DNA from: Eunapius fragilis
Taxonomy: Eukaryota > Porifera > Demospongiae > Spongillida > Spongillidae
Length of the DNA: 64,000 nucleotides
NCBI GenBank assembly: GCA_963681505.1
Contig: OY811979.1
Coordinates: forward strand, 4,627,473 to 4,691,472
Reading direction: 5' to 3'
The notes below the pieces were generated by a model, which made no database searches, was not told the origin of the DNA, and saw only the letters and a list, made by a program, of their open reading frames with translations. Made by a program: the position numbers and the translations under genes. Below, piece by piece: positions 1 through 11,306 of the stretch (positions are counted from its first letter, which is position 1; each line of letters begins with the position of its first letter).

Positions 1-13
1 TTGCCTTGCCCCC

Positions 14-44
<31 letters not shown>
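1..44. repeat. poly-C tract followed by (CA)n
   Basis: A run of about 20 C residues is followed by a short CA microsatellite. It is the first of more than a dozen long homopolymeric G/C runs in the window. Confidence 0.9.
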
Positions 45-1655
45 GCACTCTTCCAAGCAACAATAAATCTCATCCCCTCACCACAGATGACAAAGGGGAT
101 TGTGGGGGTATTAAAAAGGTTACATTCGAGATGGGTATGAGGAGTAGAGTAGGATCGTTTGAAACCAATCAAATTTTTAAAAGACTTTTAAGCAGTAGTG
201 GTTGCATGCTAAAACTTTTATACACATTCAAGAAGGGAACAACACACTCTTGTCAACGGTAATAAAAGCTGGACAGAGCAGGCAAGTGGTAGTACTCAAC
301 GATCAAGAAACAGACTATTCTCGCGAGGCTGTGGGCGCTCGCCGTTCTTTTGCGATTAAATTCACATTCCTTTCGAAAAAATGCAGGTTGTCAACCAAAC
401 GTGTGGTGCACGTCACTATACTTGAACGCTAAAATGTAAGGAATGTGCTACAAGCCAGTATATAAAAGTTTTATAGTACTAGCTTGCATAGCAATGACTA
501 CACTGTCCCACAAGATTTGCATATTCGATATGTTATACGGGTGGTTCTGAGCGCGTTATTGGCAAAACAAGAATGGCACGCTACAAAACAAGAAATTATG
601 GCACGCTACAATACAACCATTTTTAAGTTGGGGTAATGGATTGCAGAAAGAATCACTCGTCGATTCACTAGATACTGTCCCACCAAAAAGAGCGCACCCA
701 ACATTGGAAATTTTCGCTAAACTTGGGCAAAAATAAAATCACGCGGAGAACTCTCGATCCTGTAAAACTTGTTAAAATACACATATACAATAACCTGCAG
801 CTGCTTGCGTACTACAGTGAAACGTGCTTATCCATCTTTGTTCCAAAACGCCAGCGAATTTTCGTGCCCCTTTCACACTTCTATGTACGTGTGATTCACA
901 GCAGGTCGGATGGCACACATAAAATTGCAAATATCTATGGTCACGTGGCGCGTTGCCAATCCCTTTATATATTATCTCTGTACTGATCAATATTGCCGAC
1001 GAGCAAGACTCATTCATTCATTGTACTCACTTTGGCACAGCTGCCCGAGAATGCTGCTTTGAAGTACTGTAAAGGTCCACAGGGGAAGTATTGCGCTTGA
1101 TTTCATTTTCATCGTGGCACCAAGGATTATTAACTATTACTAGTATGGATATAATGGCACCATCCTCGTACGCAGACCGGACCAGTGACAGTTTTTTGTT
1201 GTAAGTTTCTGTTATGTTGTGTTTTGTTGCAATGCATCTACACTATAAATTTAAAATGGTTCTATTAGGCTTCACCAGTAACCGCTAATGTGTGATCAAA
1301 AACTCCGAGGACAAAAGGGGGGCGGAATAACGCGGGAAACTACATAATTTATCGTCGGCTTGCACGGCCTTTGTGTCTGGCTACCTCGCTTCGCATACGT
1401 ACTAGTAGTAGAGCTTCTGTCCGACTGAATTTCTACAGAGCGCACCAATGCCCACTGGGAGATGTACTTTTGCAGAAAGGACTAGCAAGCTTTCGTGACC
1501 TATCGCACGTAAGCGTAAATTTAAGTGGTGTGGTTGTGTCAGGCGTTAGCTGCATTTCCTTACACATCTAGCTTTATAAAATAATACTGTACATTCATGA
1601 ATCGTTTCTTCACTGGGAGATTATGTTTTGGACTGTTTTTGATATACATTTTTCC
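45..1655. other. no recognised gene
   Basis: AT-moderate sequence with only short, non-conserved open frames in all six frames (for example 202-432 and 723-986). I saw no domain, no credible splice chain and no RNA gene. The motif actgtccca occurs twice (about 502 and 676), matching part of the terminal repeat of the element at 38.7 kb, but with no further similarity that I could see. Confidence 0.6.
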
Positions 1656-1656
1656 G

Positions 1657-1683
1657 TAGCGGCGTAGGAAGGAGTTTAAAAAT

Positions 1684-1737
<54 letters not shown>

Positions 1738-1979
1738 GGGGGGGATGGTCATCATGGCGGGAGAGCGGTGCCCTCCCCCAGCCAGCTAGGGGAGTGCTGT
1801 AAGCTTCGGCATTGGGGTCTGGGGATGTGCCCCAGAAGCCAACGCTATTTGCATCTAACGACGTTACAAAACTACACTAGAATCAATGCAATTCATTACA
1901 AATTACGCATTTATCTGTAGTATCGCTGGTGTAAAAGTGGGGGGGCAATTGCCCCGCCCCCTCTATTCCTACGCCACTG
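1657..1979. mobile_element. MITE-like repeat with short inverted ends and an internal poly-G tract
   Basis: The left end reads gtagcggcgtaggaa (1656-1670) and the right end ttcctacgccactg (1966-1979), which is its inverted complement with one mismatch. Between them lies an uninterrupted G run of about 53 nt (1684-1736) and a second short G-rich stretch. The phrase cagtggcgtag recurs near 61618 beside another poly-G tract, so this is a dispersed family. No coding capacity is seen. The superfamily is unassigned because no clear target-site duplication is visible. Confidence 0.5.
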
Positions 1980-2224
1980 TTATGAAATTAGTAAACGTTA
2001 CATTTATTTTTAAAATTAGCTATAGAGAGATAAATGTTGTAAGTAAAAAAGAGCAGGCGCCGTTTCCACGATCATCGCAAGAATAAGTTTAGGAGAACTT
2101 CAAAAGGGTGTTTCTTGGATGAATTGCGTAAAGATATAAAAAGCTATCCTACATCAATCAATGTTGGATGGGTAGCTAATACGGATATCCAGCTATCTTA
2201 TTTGTGCTCTGGAGGTCTCATACA

Positions 2225-2512
2225 CCATTCGTAAGGATTATTCCCGTTGCAAAGATCATTCCCGTTGCATTACTTTTATTCCCGTCGCAATGCACTATTC
2301 ACGACGGAAATGATCTTTTGCGACGGGAATAATCGATTGCGACGGGAAGAGTGCATTGCGACGGGAATAATCTCTTGCAACGGCAATGACCCTTTGCGAT
2401 GGGAATGATCTATTGCGACGGGAATAATTCATTGCGACGGGCAGAGTGCATTGCAACGGGAATAATCTCTTGCGACGGGAATGACTCTTTGCGACGGGAA
2501 TGATGAATGGGA
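2225..2512. repeat. GCGACGGGAAT minisatellite, block 1
   Basis: Tandem imperfect units of about 17-19 bp built on ttgcgacgggaatgatc. The first few units are on the opposite strand (attcccgtcgcaa) and the array flips orientation near 2300, making a short internal palindrome. No conserved coding function is implied. Confidence 0.85.
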
Positions 2513-2884
2513 ATGATGGTCCAAACACAGGAGAAGAATTTTGAGTGTTCTGAATGTGGGAAGGTTTTTGGACAAAGGGGATATCTGTGTCGGATGTGTA
2601 ATTGTCATTTTTACCAGCAGGGACACCAGGTGGGGGCCGAGCTAAGGGGGCCAAGCCAGCATGAGAACCTCTGATGGGGGTGGACGGACGTCGTACCAAG
2701 TCCTACGGAGTGACACATGGACAGGCAGCAGAGTTGCCTGTCCTGGGGCCCTGGCATCGGGGGACAGTTCCATACCATCATAAGCATATGAAAAGATTTG
2801 CACTATACTTAATTCTATTTAATTTCAATACTACCAAAATAAAAGTTGTGCTTGCTGTAAATCATTACCAAAAGTATAATGTTA

Positions 2885-3200
2885 AACAGTTGCGACGGGA
2901 AGGGTGCATTGTAAAAGTAATGCGACGGGAATGTGGGTATAATCCATTGCGACGGAAATGAAAGTAACGGGAATGATCTGTTGCGACGGGACAAATCAAT
3001 TGCGACGGGATGTGTACATTGCAACGGGTATAAAAGTAATGCAACGGGAATGATCCTGTGCGACGGGAATGATCCATTGCGACGAGAATAATCCGTTGCG
3101 ACGAGAATGATCTATTGCAACGGGAATGATCCTTTGCAACGGAAATGATCTATTGCGACGGGAATGATCTATTGCAACGGGAATTATACGTTGCGATGGA
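2885..3200. repeat. GCGACGGGAAT minisatellite, block 2
   Basis: Same unit as at 2225-2512, in one orientation, about 15 imperfect copies. It is separated from block 1 by about 370 bp of unrelated sequence, so the array was probably split by an insertion or grew independently. Confidence 0.85.
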
Positions 3201-3320
3201 AATACACTTAAACGGGGGCGAAACGGGGCCGTATCGGGAGTCCTCTTTGTCCATTCCACAACTGTCAGTTCCTCTTTGTCCAGCCCACCACAGAGAGGTC
3301 CTCTGTTTCCACCCCACTAC

Positions 3321-3560
3321 TGTCAGGTCCTCAATGTCAGGTCCTCTTTCATGCTTATGACAGTAATTTAATATTATTAATCACTTGCTGTTGTTTAATA
3401 TCTAATATCAACCAAAAAAAAATGGTAATGTTTGTACATGTTTTTTTTTTTTTTTTTGGTTGATATTAGATATTAAACAACAGCAAGTGATTAATAATAA
3501 CACTGTCTATTAAATTACTGTCATAAGCATGAAAGAGGACCTGACATTGAGGACCTGACA
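3321..3560. repeat. long near-perfect inverted repeat (hairpin)
   Basis: The left arm (3321-3420) is the reverse complement of the right arm (about 3441-3560) over about 100 bp, with one 9-10 nt indel and an A-rich/T-rich centre. The loop is only about 20-30 bp. The arms begin with tgtcaggtcc and end with ggacctgaca. This is either a fold-back element or an inverted duplication made at replication or during assembly. Confidence 0.85.
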
Positions 3561-3655
3561 AAAATGCTCTTAATTTGTCCCCAAAAGAGAAGTGTTGAAC
3601 GGCAATTGCATGTAGTTCTAAATCAGCATTTTTACATATTAGGCACACGTCTTGC

Positions 3656-4090
3656 TTGGAGAACCTCTCGAAAAATGGGTTAACAAAGTTAACGAAGTTA
3701 ACAAAGAAAGGGAGGTGTATTGATAAAACAGGTGTACGAAACAGTTTTGCTACAATTTTGGAGCCAGTTGGAAGGGTTGTTGGAAGTATTGCGATTCGTT
3801 TTTTGTTGGATGCAAAGGAAGAAGTGCTGGAAGGACTTATAGCTACAGTTACAGTACAAGAAGGTCAGGTCCTTCAGCAACCTGGAGGACTTGGAGAGCT
3901 GGCTACGTGGGGTCTACACTCTGCTGTGCCTGGAGCCCAGTGCCCTGTCGCCATGGCACCAACCCCCCCCCCCCCCCCCCCAGGGGGGGGGGGTCTTTGT
4001 ACGAGCCCCCCTCGGCGCTCAGCCAGCCGTCTGACGACAGCCTGTTTGAGGACACAGACGTGTCCCCCGCAGTGGGTGCGGTTTTGGACA
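3656..4090 (+). other. possible exon(s) of an unrecognised gene
   Basis: An open frame of about 145 codons runs through 3656-4099. A second frame has an exon-like segment from a C15-AG polypyrimidine acceptor (about 3987) to a donor gtcagtga at 4091, reading EPPSALSQPSDDSLFEDTDV, acidic and serine-rich. I recognise no domain. The poly-C tract makes both readings sensitive to sequencing length errors. Confidence 0.25.
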
Positions 4091-4620
4091 GGTCAGTGAA
4101 CCCATCTAGTGAGGGTGGTGTGGTGTGGAGTGAGGTGGTGTTATGTGTACATGTACACATGTGTATTTAAGGTCAAGGCTGCGTTGAGGTGAAGGGAGTA
4201 GGGACCAGTGGAGGTGTCCCTGTGCGTGCAAAATACAAGACAGGCCTGTTGCAAGGGAACGGGTGGTTATAAAAATGTGTGCCCAGTTGACAGGCCTGTT
4301 GCAGGGTGGTTTGAAAAATGTGTGAGTGCTTCCCAGGGTGTGAATGATGTGTGTGTACATCAGCACTGGTGTGTGGGTTTAATTCTTGGGACCAGTGGAG
4401 GTGTACCTGTGCGTGCACATGTGGAGGATGTGAGTACAGTATCACCCATCCCACCCTATCTAACGAGCGTCGTTCACTTGACCATCACTAGCTACTGCAT
4501 GAATTTTAAACCAATTGAACGCAAGTTTCAAATTAACAAGAGAATCACACCGACCGAGTTGCACACACACGAGTACATGTACACGTATAACGAGTACAAC
4601 CTTGTATGGGTGTACTACTA

Positions 4621-4831
4621 CTCCATCCATCCATCCATCCATCCATCCATCCATCCATCCATCCATCCATCCATCCATCCATCCATCCATCCATCCATCC
4701 ATCCATCCATCCATCCATCCATCCATCCATCCATCCATCCATCCATCCACCCACCCACCCACCCACCCACCCACCCACCCACCCACCCACCCACCCACCC
4801 ACCCACCCACCCACCCACCCACCCACCCACC
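4621..4831. repeat. (CCAT)n passing into (CCAC)n microsatellite
   Basis: About 32 CCAT tetramers (4621-4748) change abruptly to about 21 CCAC tetramers (4749-4831). Open frames across it, repeating IHPS/THPP or GWMD/GWVG, are repeat artefacts. Confidence 0.95.
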
Positions 4832-4834
4832 ACC

Positions 4835-4943
4835 CAGGTCTCCTCCACACATCCCATGGCACCAGGTCTCCTCCACACACCCCACGACACCAGGTCTCCA
4901 CACACCCCATGGCACCAGGTCTCCTCCACACACCCCCATGGCA
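4835..4943. repeat. CACCAGGTCTCCTCCACACA minisatellite, four units
   Basis: Four imperfect 21-28 bp units of caccaggtctcctccacaca plus ccccatgg. The same unit appears in the opposite orientation at 12412-12630, 7.6 kb away, so the two arrays share an origin. Confidence 0.85.
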
Positions 4944-5280
4944 ACATGCATGTTTTGAAGTGTTAGAGTCAGTGAGCTTAGGGTCGATCGAGTACAAAAC
5001 TTAAACCACTTAATAACATCGAGCGACAAATAATGAACAACGAATGAGAATCGTCAATATGATAACGGCGGGCCATGCATGTAAATGTACAACTACATGA
5101 CGCGGGGCGCGGAATTCAACAGCAGCGTGACGGGATTGTGTCAGGTAAATGGATCCCTGTCCTCCCCTGCCTCTCCTCTTGTCACTTCCACGTACATGTA
5201 CATGCACATGCACTCAGTGTGGTAGGGTGTGCATTATATATGAGACAAACGTATATGCGCATAATGACACACTGACGGTT

Positions 5281-5312
<32 letters not shown>

Positions 5313-5327
5313 TGCAGGTTTGCAAAT

Positions 5328-6323
5328 ATGTCGTGGTTTCTTCCGTTCTCTCTGTCTCCGGCCGTGAACAAACTCCTGGAGTGGCGACAGGATGAAGAAG
5401 ATGGCAAGTGGGCTGAGAAGGCCATCAACCTCCTCATCAGAAAGCTAAGTTCCAGGTTACATTCAATAGAAGAGCTCCAACGCGTCTTAGAAAATCCATC
5501 ATATCCCTCCGAATGTGTCACAATACCCCAGACGTTAGATGGAAGACTTCAGGTGGCGAATCGGAAAACCCTACCACATGTGATTTACTGCCGCATATGG
5601 CGCTGGCCCGACCTGCAGAGCCAATACGAACTGAGGGCGACCGATTCGTGCGCGACTGGCTACAGCAAAGACAACAAAGAAGTCTGCGTCAATCCCTACC
5701 ACTACCGTCGGGTGGAAGCACCCGGTAAGATAAGACATCAGCACTTGATTGTGCGGAGTCGATCCCCTTCACGTTCCTTGTATAATGCGGGATGATTACT
5801 AGATAAGGGCGCTGCAGCCACGTCGACGTTTATCCAGGACATAGTAGAGATTTATTAAATCCAATGCCCCAAGGTTAATAACTGGTCAAATCCCCACCCC
5901 CCTCCTTGACCTAATTCTAAAATACATCCCACTAGTGAGATGGTGGCCATTGATACCTTTTTGTTCGTCACCACTATGTTCTTGCATCTCTAAATTGAGC
6001 ATGCACTGAAGTTATTCTTCAAAAGCGTTGAGTTCATTCGTGGACACCCTCCTGCCAACATGTACTGACCCCATATGCAGGTCAACACTGCGCTTCAGAC
6101 TGGTAATAACTCAGAAATAAAGAAATATTGTACAGTCCACTATTGTAATTGGACGTTGTCATTCTTTAGTATTAATGCCCAAATGGTTTGCTGCCTTTCT
6201 TTGCTCTTCCAGTTCTACCCCCTGTCATGGTGCAGCGAAAACCTGCTTATCAATGCGGTATGATGTTGTCCCAAGCTATGTTAAGTCACTCAAGGCTGCA
6301 ATTCATAGTATATGTGTGTGTGT

Positions 6324-6354
<31 letters not shown>

Positions 6355-8702
6355 CACTTGCAATTTATAATTATTAATAACTGCATGGCATCTTAGTAAC
6401 TATCTCTGTATTGTAAAGACTATCTAAGAATGCTGTAATATCCCAATCCCAACACCCACAGTGCAATCACTTAAAGGCGTGCATACTGGGCACTAAATAA
6501 TGAAATATATGTGCAGAAAATGTATATGCATCATTATGTACAGTCAAGTCAATGATGGAGTCAGTACATTGTTGTAGTGAGTTCTTTTTCACAGGTATTG
6601 GATAATTGAAGGGGAGGGAAGCAAGGCTTAACCCTCACACCGTTTAGTGATCACCATGATATGTGTGTGAAGTGGCTGGCTACACTTTTTACTTTGCACT
6701 AATTTCTGGAGATGTAGGTCACTTAACACTAATACTTTTATGGTACTTTTATGATACCTTTGCTAGTCACTGAGATCAGATAAGCTGTAAAGAAGCAAAT
6801 GCAGAATGTGTATGTGTGGCGGGAGGGACCTTTTGAAGACCAATTAAGTAGCAAATGTCCAATACTTCATTATAAATACATGTGTAATCCTTAGAGGACA
6901 ATGATAGCCTTGTATGAACAAAGCTACTAACCTAATACATGTTGAATATAACCATGAATCTTTAGCACTGTACTGCAATTTGATCATTTGATGCTTAGTA
7001 ACATTTTTCTCTAAATACACTTAATTTTGTAATACTGATCCTATATGTTTGTCATACTGATGGATATTAAATCATGCATGAAAATTAACCCTGTTCACCT
7101 GATATTTTGTCCGTATATCATTGATGTATAAGGGACAAGTGTGATTCACTTGATATTTCTATAGTAATCATGATTGTGTGAAATCATTAATATTTATCTG
7201 TCAGTTTTAAAGTGTGGCTTGCAGGCAATTATATCCTTTGTTATTTACTACAGCGTCTTCCCGAATTTGGAACCCATTTTTTATGAGATTTTCACGATGT
7301 TTGATCATTAATAACTTCTGAACAGAAAAATTATATCTATGTAGAGTGCAATCATCAAGCTTTCAGAAAATATCAATTTTATGTACTAACAGTCATGAAA
7401 ATCTGGTACAAAACGGGTTCAAATTTCAGCAAGACGCTGTAGTAAATAACAAAGGATATATTTACCTGCAAGCCACACTTTTATAACTGACAGATAAATA
7501 TTAATGATTTCACACAATTAAAATAAAACATAAGTAGTGATAAAGCATAGATAGTTTCATTTCTGGCGTATTTTCTTTTGTTTTTTTAATTCATTCATAA
7601 TGATATATTCATATTACAGATCAAACAACTCAATTCCAGAAATTAACTCCTAAAACTGTGAACTCTTTGCTTGTCCCTTATATGCCCTTCATGAACTTAT
7701 GCAAGACATCAGGTTAAAAGTGTTTTGTGTTTGGGTTTACCTTTGGCACACAAAGAAGCTGTTTATGAATGAAAACAAAAATAACACTTTACAGGCTGAA
7801 CCTAATCCCATTGGATGAAATGTACTAACATGCAACTCTTTTGCAGTTGATTCAAATCTCCAATTGGTTGAAAACAATGATGTTTTTGACCAGGTTTGCA
7901 ACAACAGAAAGCATCTCTGGTACATAGCTTTCCTCCTACCTGCAAAGCATACCTTAAGACTGTCATTGATAATTGTACATCTACTGTTCCCTGAGAATAT
8001 ATTTATATATATTGTACCTGGCACGATAAATACTTCAGTTGTGTAATAATTCCACTGTTATTCTGCCTCTGGTTTATAGGTTGTCAACCTGTGCAAGTAC
8101 ATTTTGAAGAGGTGAATCATTGGTGCACCATCCAGTACTACGAGCTCAACCAGCAGGTTGGGGCACAGTTCAAACCCACTGCCATACAAGCATACGTCAA
8201 TGGCTACACAGACACCGTGATGAAAAACCACATGTGCCTGGGCTCTTTCACCAGCACAAGTCGTAACGATAAAACGGAATCAGTCCGCAAGCACATAGGA
8301 CACGGCGTCCAGCTCACCTATACTGGTGGTGAACTGTTTGTTGACTGCCTTAGTGAGTATGCCATTTTCATTCAAAGCAACACTATGGCCAGGTCACAGT
8401 GCTTACCAACCTCGTCTGTGATGAAGCTCCCACCCGGTGGTAGCACAAAGGTATTCAGCAATATGGAGTTTGCCAAGCTCTTTCATGAGACTGTGGACAA
8501 AGGGTACAGTGCCACTTTCAACCTCACCAAGGCTTGCTGTGTGTACTTGAGCTTCATTAAGGGCTGGGGACCAGAATACCATCGACAGGCCATCAACAGC
8601 ACACCGTGCTGGCTTGAGATCCAAATACACGGGCCGCTGGTGTGGCTTGACAGGGTCCTCAGCCAGCTGAGCCCCACCACCATGGTCAGCTCTAAATCTT
8701 AG
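5328..8702 (+). CDS. receptor-regulated Smad (R-Smad), 354 aa, three exons
   Basis: A TGF-beta/BMP signal transducer: activated receptors phosphorylate its C-terminal tail and it moves to the nucleus as a transcription factor. Exons: 5328-5724, 6213-6257, 8080-8702, with matching phases. A T-rich tract and AG at 5317 suggest a 5'UTR intron before the ATG. MH1 (residues about 1-132) has the DNA-binding hairpin region [11 protein letters not shown], the motif [13 protein letters not shown] and the zinc ligands in ECVTI, DSCAT and [10 protein letters not shown]2 (about 150-345) has the L3 loop region [10 protein letters not shown] and ends in SSKS, fitting the SSXS receptor-phosphorylation tail. 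The histidine in EYHRQ resembles BMP-type Smads, but the usual following Asp is Ala. The linker is only about 20 residues, without a PPxY motif. Total length is short for the family (usually 425-470). A piggyBac element begins just after the stop. Confidence 0.9.
6302..6354. repeat. (TG)n microsatellite in Smad intron 2
   Basis: Interrupted TG dinucleotide run inside the 1.8-kb second intron of the Smad gene. Confidence 0.9.
7173..7518. mobile_element. 346-bp MITE-like element with about 90-bp inverted arms, in Smad intron 2
   Basis: Left arm 7173-7265 and right arm about 7428-7518 are reverse complements with few mismatches. Both ends start attgtgtgaaatcattaat. The middle holds no open frame. 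It lies in the intron that separates the Smad linker exon from the MH2 exon, and largely explains why this intron is long. No unambiguous target duplication is seen. Confidence 0.75.
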
Positions 8703-8708
8703 CCTTAT

Positions 8709-8712
8709 TTAA
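8709..8712. other. TTAA target-site duplication, left copy
   Basis: TTAA directly before the CCCTCGAACAGCG terminus. The matching copy is at 12077-12080. TTAA duplication is diagnostic of piggyBac insertion. Confidence 0.93.
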
Positions 8713-8919
8713 CCCTCGAACAGCGACGGGCCACTATAGTGACCATACGCTAGCGCCTGCGCATTGCGGAAGGCCACTTTAGTGGCCAAGCGGGATGGCA
8801 TAATGTAAACGCGTAGCGCGGGCGTGTGTAAACAATTGCAGCTGCGCGCGGTTTGTTTACACAATAAAAACTGAATTCTACGCGTAGTGTGGCTTCCATT
8901 TGGGTGCATAGTTGCGGCG

Positions 8920-10833
8920 ATGAATAGAAGCAGGTCCCTTCCTTCGGACCCCGAATTCCTCCTCCAATACATGGAGGACATTGATAGTGACTGTAGCGAT
9001 GATGAATTCGATGGCTATGTTGATGATGATGTCATCAAGGCGCTCCCTGGAGAGATGAATGATGGTGGTGCAGCAATGGAGATGATGGATATGATAATGA
9101 ACGGGTGCAACATAGCTGCTGAAGAAGATGTAGTAATGGAAGGTGAAGAGGGTGGTGTGTTTGTGGATGAAGGAGATGAGGGTGTGGGAGCAGAGGGTGG
9201 TACAGTGCTTGTGTGTGAAGGAGATGAGGGTGTGGGAGCAGAGGGTGGTGCGTTTGTGGGTGAAGAAGATGAGGTGCATGCAGTGGAAAGTGACAATAGT
9301 GTGTCAAATGGAGCAGGTGATCCGCCAAGCAACAGAGGTGGTGGTAGCATCCCTGATTTCAATCAGCACAGTGGTGCAGTGAAGAACTTGGGCAGAATGG
9401 AGCCACTTGACTGCTTCTTTGAACTATTTCCTGAGGACCTAATAGAATACATAGTCATGGAGTCAAATAGGTATGGAAATCAGTACATCGTCAGCCATGC
9501 AGCACACCTGAGAAATCACCCCAAAGCCAGGGCACACCAATTTACACGGAACATGTTCACTCACCATGACTTGCAAAAGGTACTGGGCCTCATCATTTGT
9601 ATGGGTATTGTGAACATGCCAAGTGTTGAGCACTACTGGAGTACAAGATGGCCATTCAGCTCCAACAATTTTCGCTCAATTATGAGCCGGGATAGGTTCT
9701 TACTGGTGATGAAGTTTTTGCATTTGGCGGACAATTCAAGAATGATCCCAAGGGGGCAGCCAGGTCACAGCAAAATCTTCAAGGTTGAGCATGTAGTGAA
9801 GTCACTGGTACAGAATTACAAGTCCAGCTACATTATGAAGAAAGAAGTAAGTGTGGATGAGAGTATGATTGCATACAAAGGCAGACTTTCATTTCTGCAA
9901 TACATGCCCAAGAAGCCTCACAAGTGGGGTATAAAGGCTTGGGTACTGTCAGAGGCACACACAGGTTACACTTGGAACTTCCAGTTGTATACTGGAAAAG
10001 ACGAAACTAGGAAAGATGACACTCCTCTCAGTACCCATGTGGTAACCGAGCTCACAAAGGAACTAGAAGGGAAGGGTTACCATGTTTACATGGACAACTT
10101 TTATGCCAGTCCTATGTTATGCAAGTACCTTTATTCAAAGGGCTTTGGCAGTTGTGGAACTGTTCGATTGGACAGAAAGGGTATCCCACATTGGTTTAAA
10201 ACAGCAACTGTCAAGAAAGGGGAGATTGTAACATACAATGACCCTCCTGTTCTGGGACTAAAGTGGCACGACAAACGTGTAGTTGCACTCCTTACCACCA
10301 TACATGATGACAGCTTGATCTCCAAATCCCGATGGAAGAAAGGTGGTGGTGGCCAGCAAGCTGTACAAAAGCCAAGCTGCATTGAACAATATAACAGCCA
10401 TATGGGAGGTGTTGACAAGGCTGGTCAACTGCTACAATATTACGGCTGCACCATTGTGTCAAAGAAGTGGTGGAAGCGTGTGTTTTTTCACATGCTGGAT
10501 GTGACACTAGTGAATGCGTACATCTTATATTACACATCAGCAGTAGGCAAGCCAATGTCCCACCTTGACTTCAGGATTTCTGTTGCCAGAGGTCTGGTCA
10601 CTGCAGGAGAAGCGGAGATACCCGATTCTGCCTCATCTGTTCTAGGCTGCCCTATGCGATTGCTGGGGCGCAACCATTTCCCAGAACCAGCTGGAGGAAT
10701 GCCTGACTGTGTTGTATGCAGCAACAGACAGAATGGTAATAGAAAAAGGTCCAGCTACAGATGCAGCAGCTGCAAAGTTGCTCTGTGCGTGCACCCATGC
10801 TTTGGGAAGTACCATACTTTGAAAAACTATTAG
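8920..10833 (+). CDS. piggyBac transposase (PGBD4-like)
   Basis: A 637-aa cut-and-paste transposase that acts on TTAA sites. I chose the ATG at 8920 (MNRSRSLPSDPEF); the frame is open 33 nt further upstream but without another ATG. Residues 1-160 are acidic and low complexity, with a repeated GDEGVGAEGG segment. The DDE_Tnp_1_7-type core follows: the Asp of SVDESMIAYKGR, the Asp of VYMDNFYASP and the Asp of HMGGVDKAGQ correspond to the conserved catalytic aspartates, with YMPKKPHKWGIKAW between the first two. The last 50 residues form a cysteine-rich zinc-binding domain (CVVCSN, YRCSSCKVALCVHPCF) that in this family binds the terminal repeats. No stop or frameshift is present. Confidence 0.93.
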   Translation: MNRSRSLPSDPEFLLQYMEDIDSDCSDDEFDGYVDDDVIKALPGEMNDGGAAMEMMDMIMNGCNIAAEEDVVMEGEEGGVFVDEGDEGVGAEGGTVLVCEGDEGVGAEGGAFVGEEDEVHAVESDNSVSNGAGDPPSNRGGGSIPDFNQHSGAVKNLGRMEPLDCFFELFPEDLIEYIVMESNRYGNQYIVSHAAHLRNHPKARAHQFTRNMFTHHDLQKVLGLIICMGIVNMPSVEHYWSTRWPFSSNNFRSIMSRDRFLLVMKFLHLADNSRMIPRGQPGHSKIFKVEHVVKSLVQNYKSSYIMKKEVSVDESMIAYKGRLSFLQYMPKKPHKWGIKAWVLSEAHTGYTWNFQLYTGKDETRKDDTPLSTHVVTELTKELEGKGYHVYMDNFYASPMLCKYLYSKGFGSCGTVRLDRKGIPHWFKTATVKKGEIVTYNDPPVLGLKWHDKRVVALLTTIHDDSLISKSRWKKGGGGQQAVQKPSCIEQYNSHMGGVDKAGQLLQYYGCTIVSKKWWKRVFFHMLDVTLVNAYILYYTSAVGKPMSHLDFRISVARGLVTAGEAEIPDSASSVLGCPMRLLGRNHFPEPAGGMPDCVVCSNRQNGNRKRSSYRCSSCKVALCVHPCFGKYHTLKNY

Positions 10834-11088
10834 TTCTTAGTCATAACAGTCACATAACTATTGCATTTGCATACACTGGGTGGAAAGAAATTTTGCTGTG
10901 TGAAACATAAATGTGGCACAAGGTGTTGGTGTAAAATTAAACAACCATAGTTTCATCCTAATACAAAAACCATTTTACACATCAACCATGTTTCCTCCTA
11001 CTTACTACTCAACCCTACACCACAACCAATTTACACCTCAACCATGATCCATCCTTACACATCCACCATGCTTCATCTTACACTTCAA

Positions 11089-11306
11089 TCATGTTTCAGC
11101 CTTACACCTCAACCATGTTTCAGCCTTACACCTCAACCATGTTTCATCCTCACACCTCAACCATGTTTCATCCTCACACCTCAACCATGTTTCATCCATC
11201 ACACCTCAACCATGTTTCATCCTCACACCTCAACCATGTTTCATCCTCACACCTCAACCATGTTTCATCCTCACACCTCAACCATGTTTCATCCTCACAC
11301 CTAAAC
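11089..11306. repeat. minisatellite inside the piggyBac element
   Basis: About nine units of about 24 bp (cacctcaaccatgtttcatc plus a few bases) in the non-coding 3' part of the element. Flanking diverged units extend the pattern to about 10970. Open frames here are artefacts of the repeat. Confidence 0.85.

Noticed and set aside
2674-2961. 95-aa plus-strand frame between minisatellite blocks
   Set aside because: Half of it is repeat and the rest shows no family similarity; the local palindrome around 2735 explains its odd composition.
4606-5004. Long IHPS/THPP or GWMD/GWVG proteins
   Set aside because: Pure translation of tetranucleotide repeats in all frames.
7801-7915. Hidden Smad linker exon in intron 2 (after ttttgcag at about 7846)
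   Set aside because: It can be read as an open stretch but ends in phase 0, while the MH2 exon needs phase 1; composition is not linker-like.
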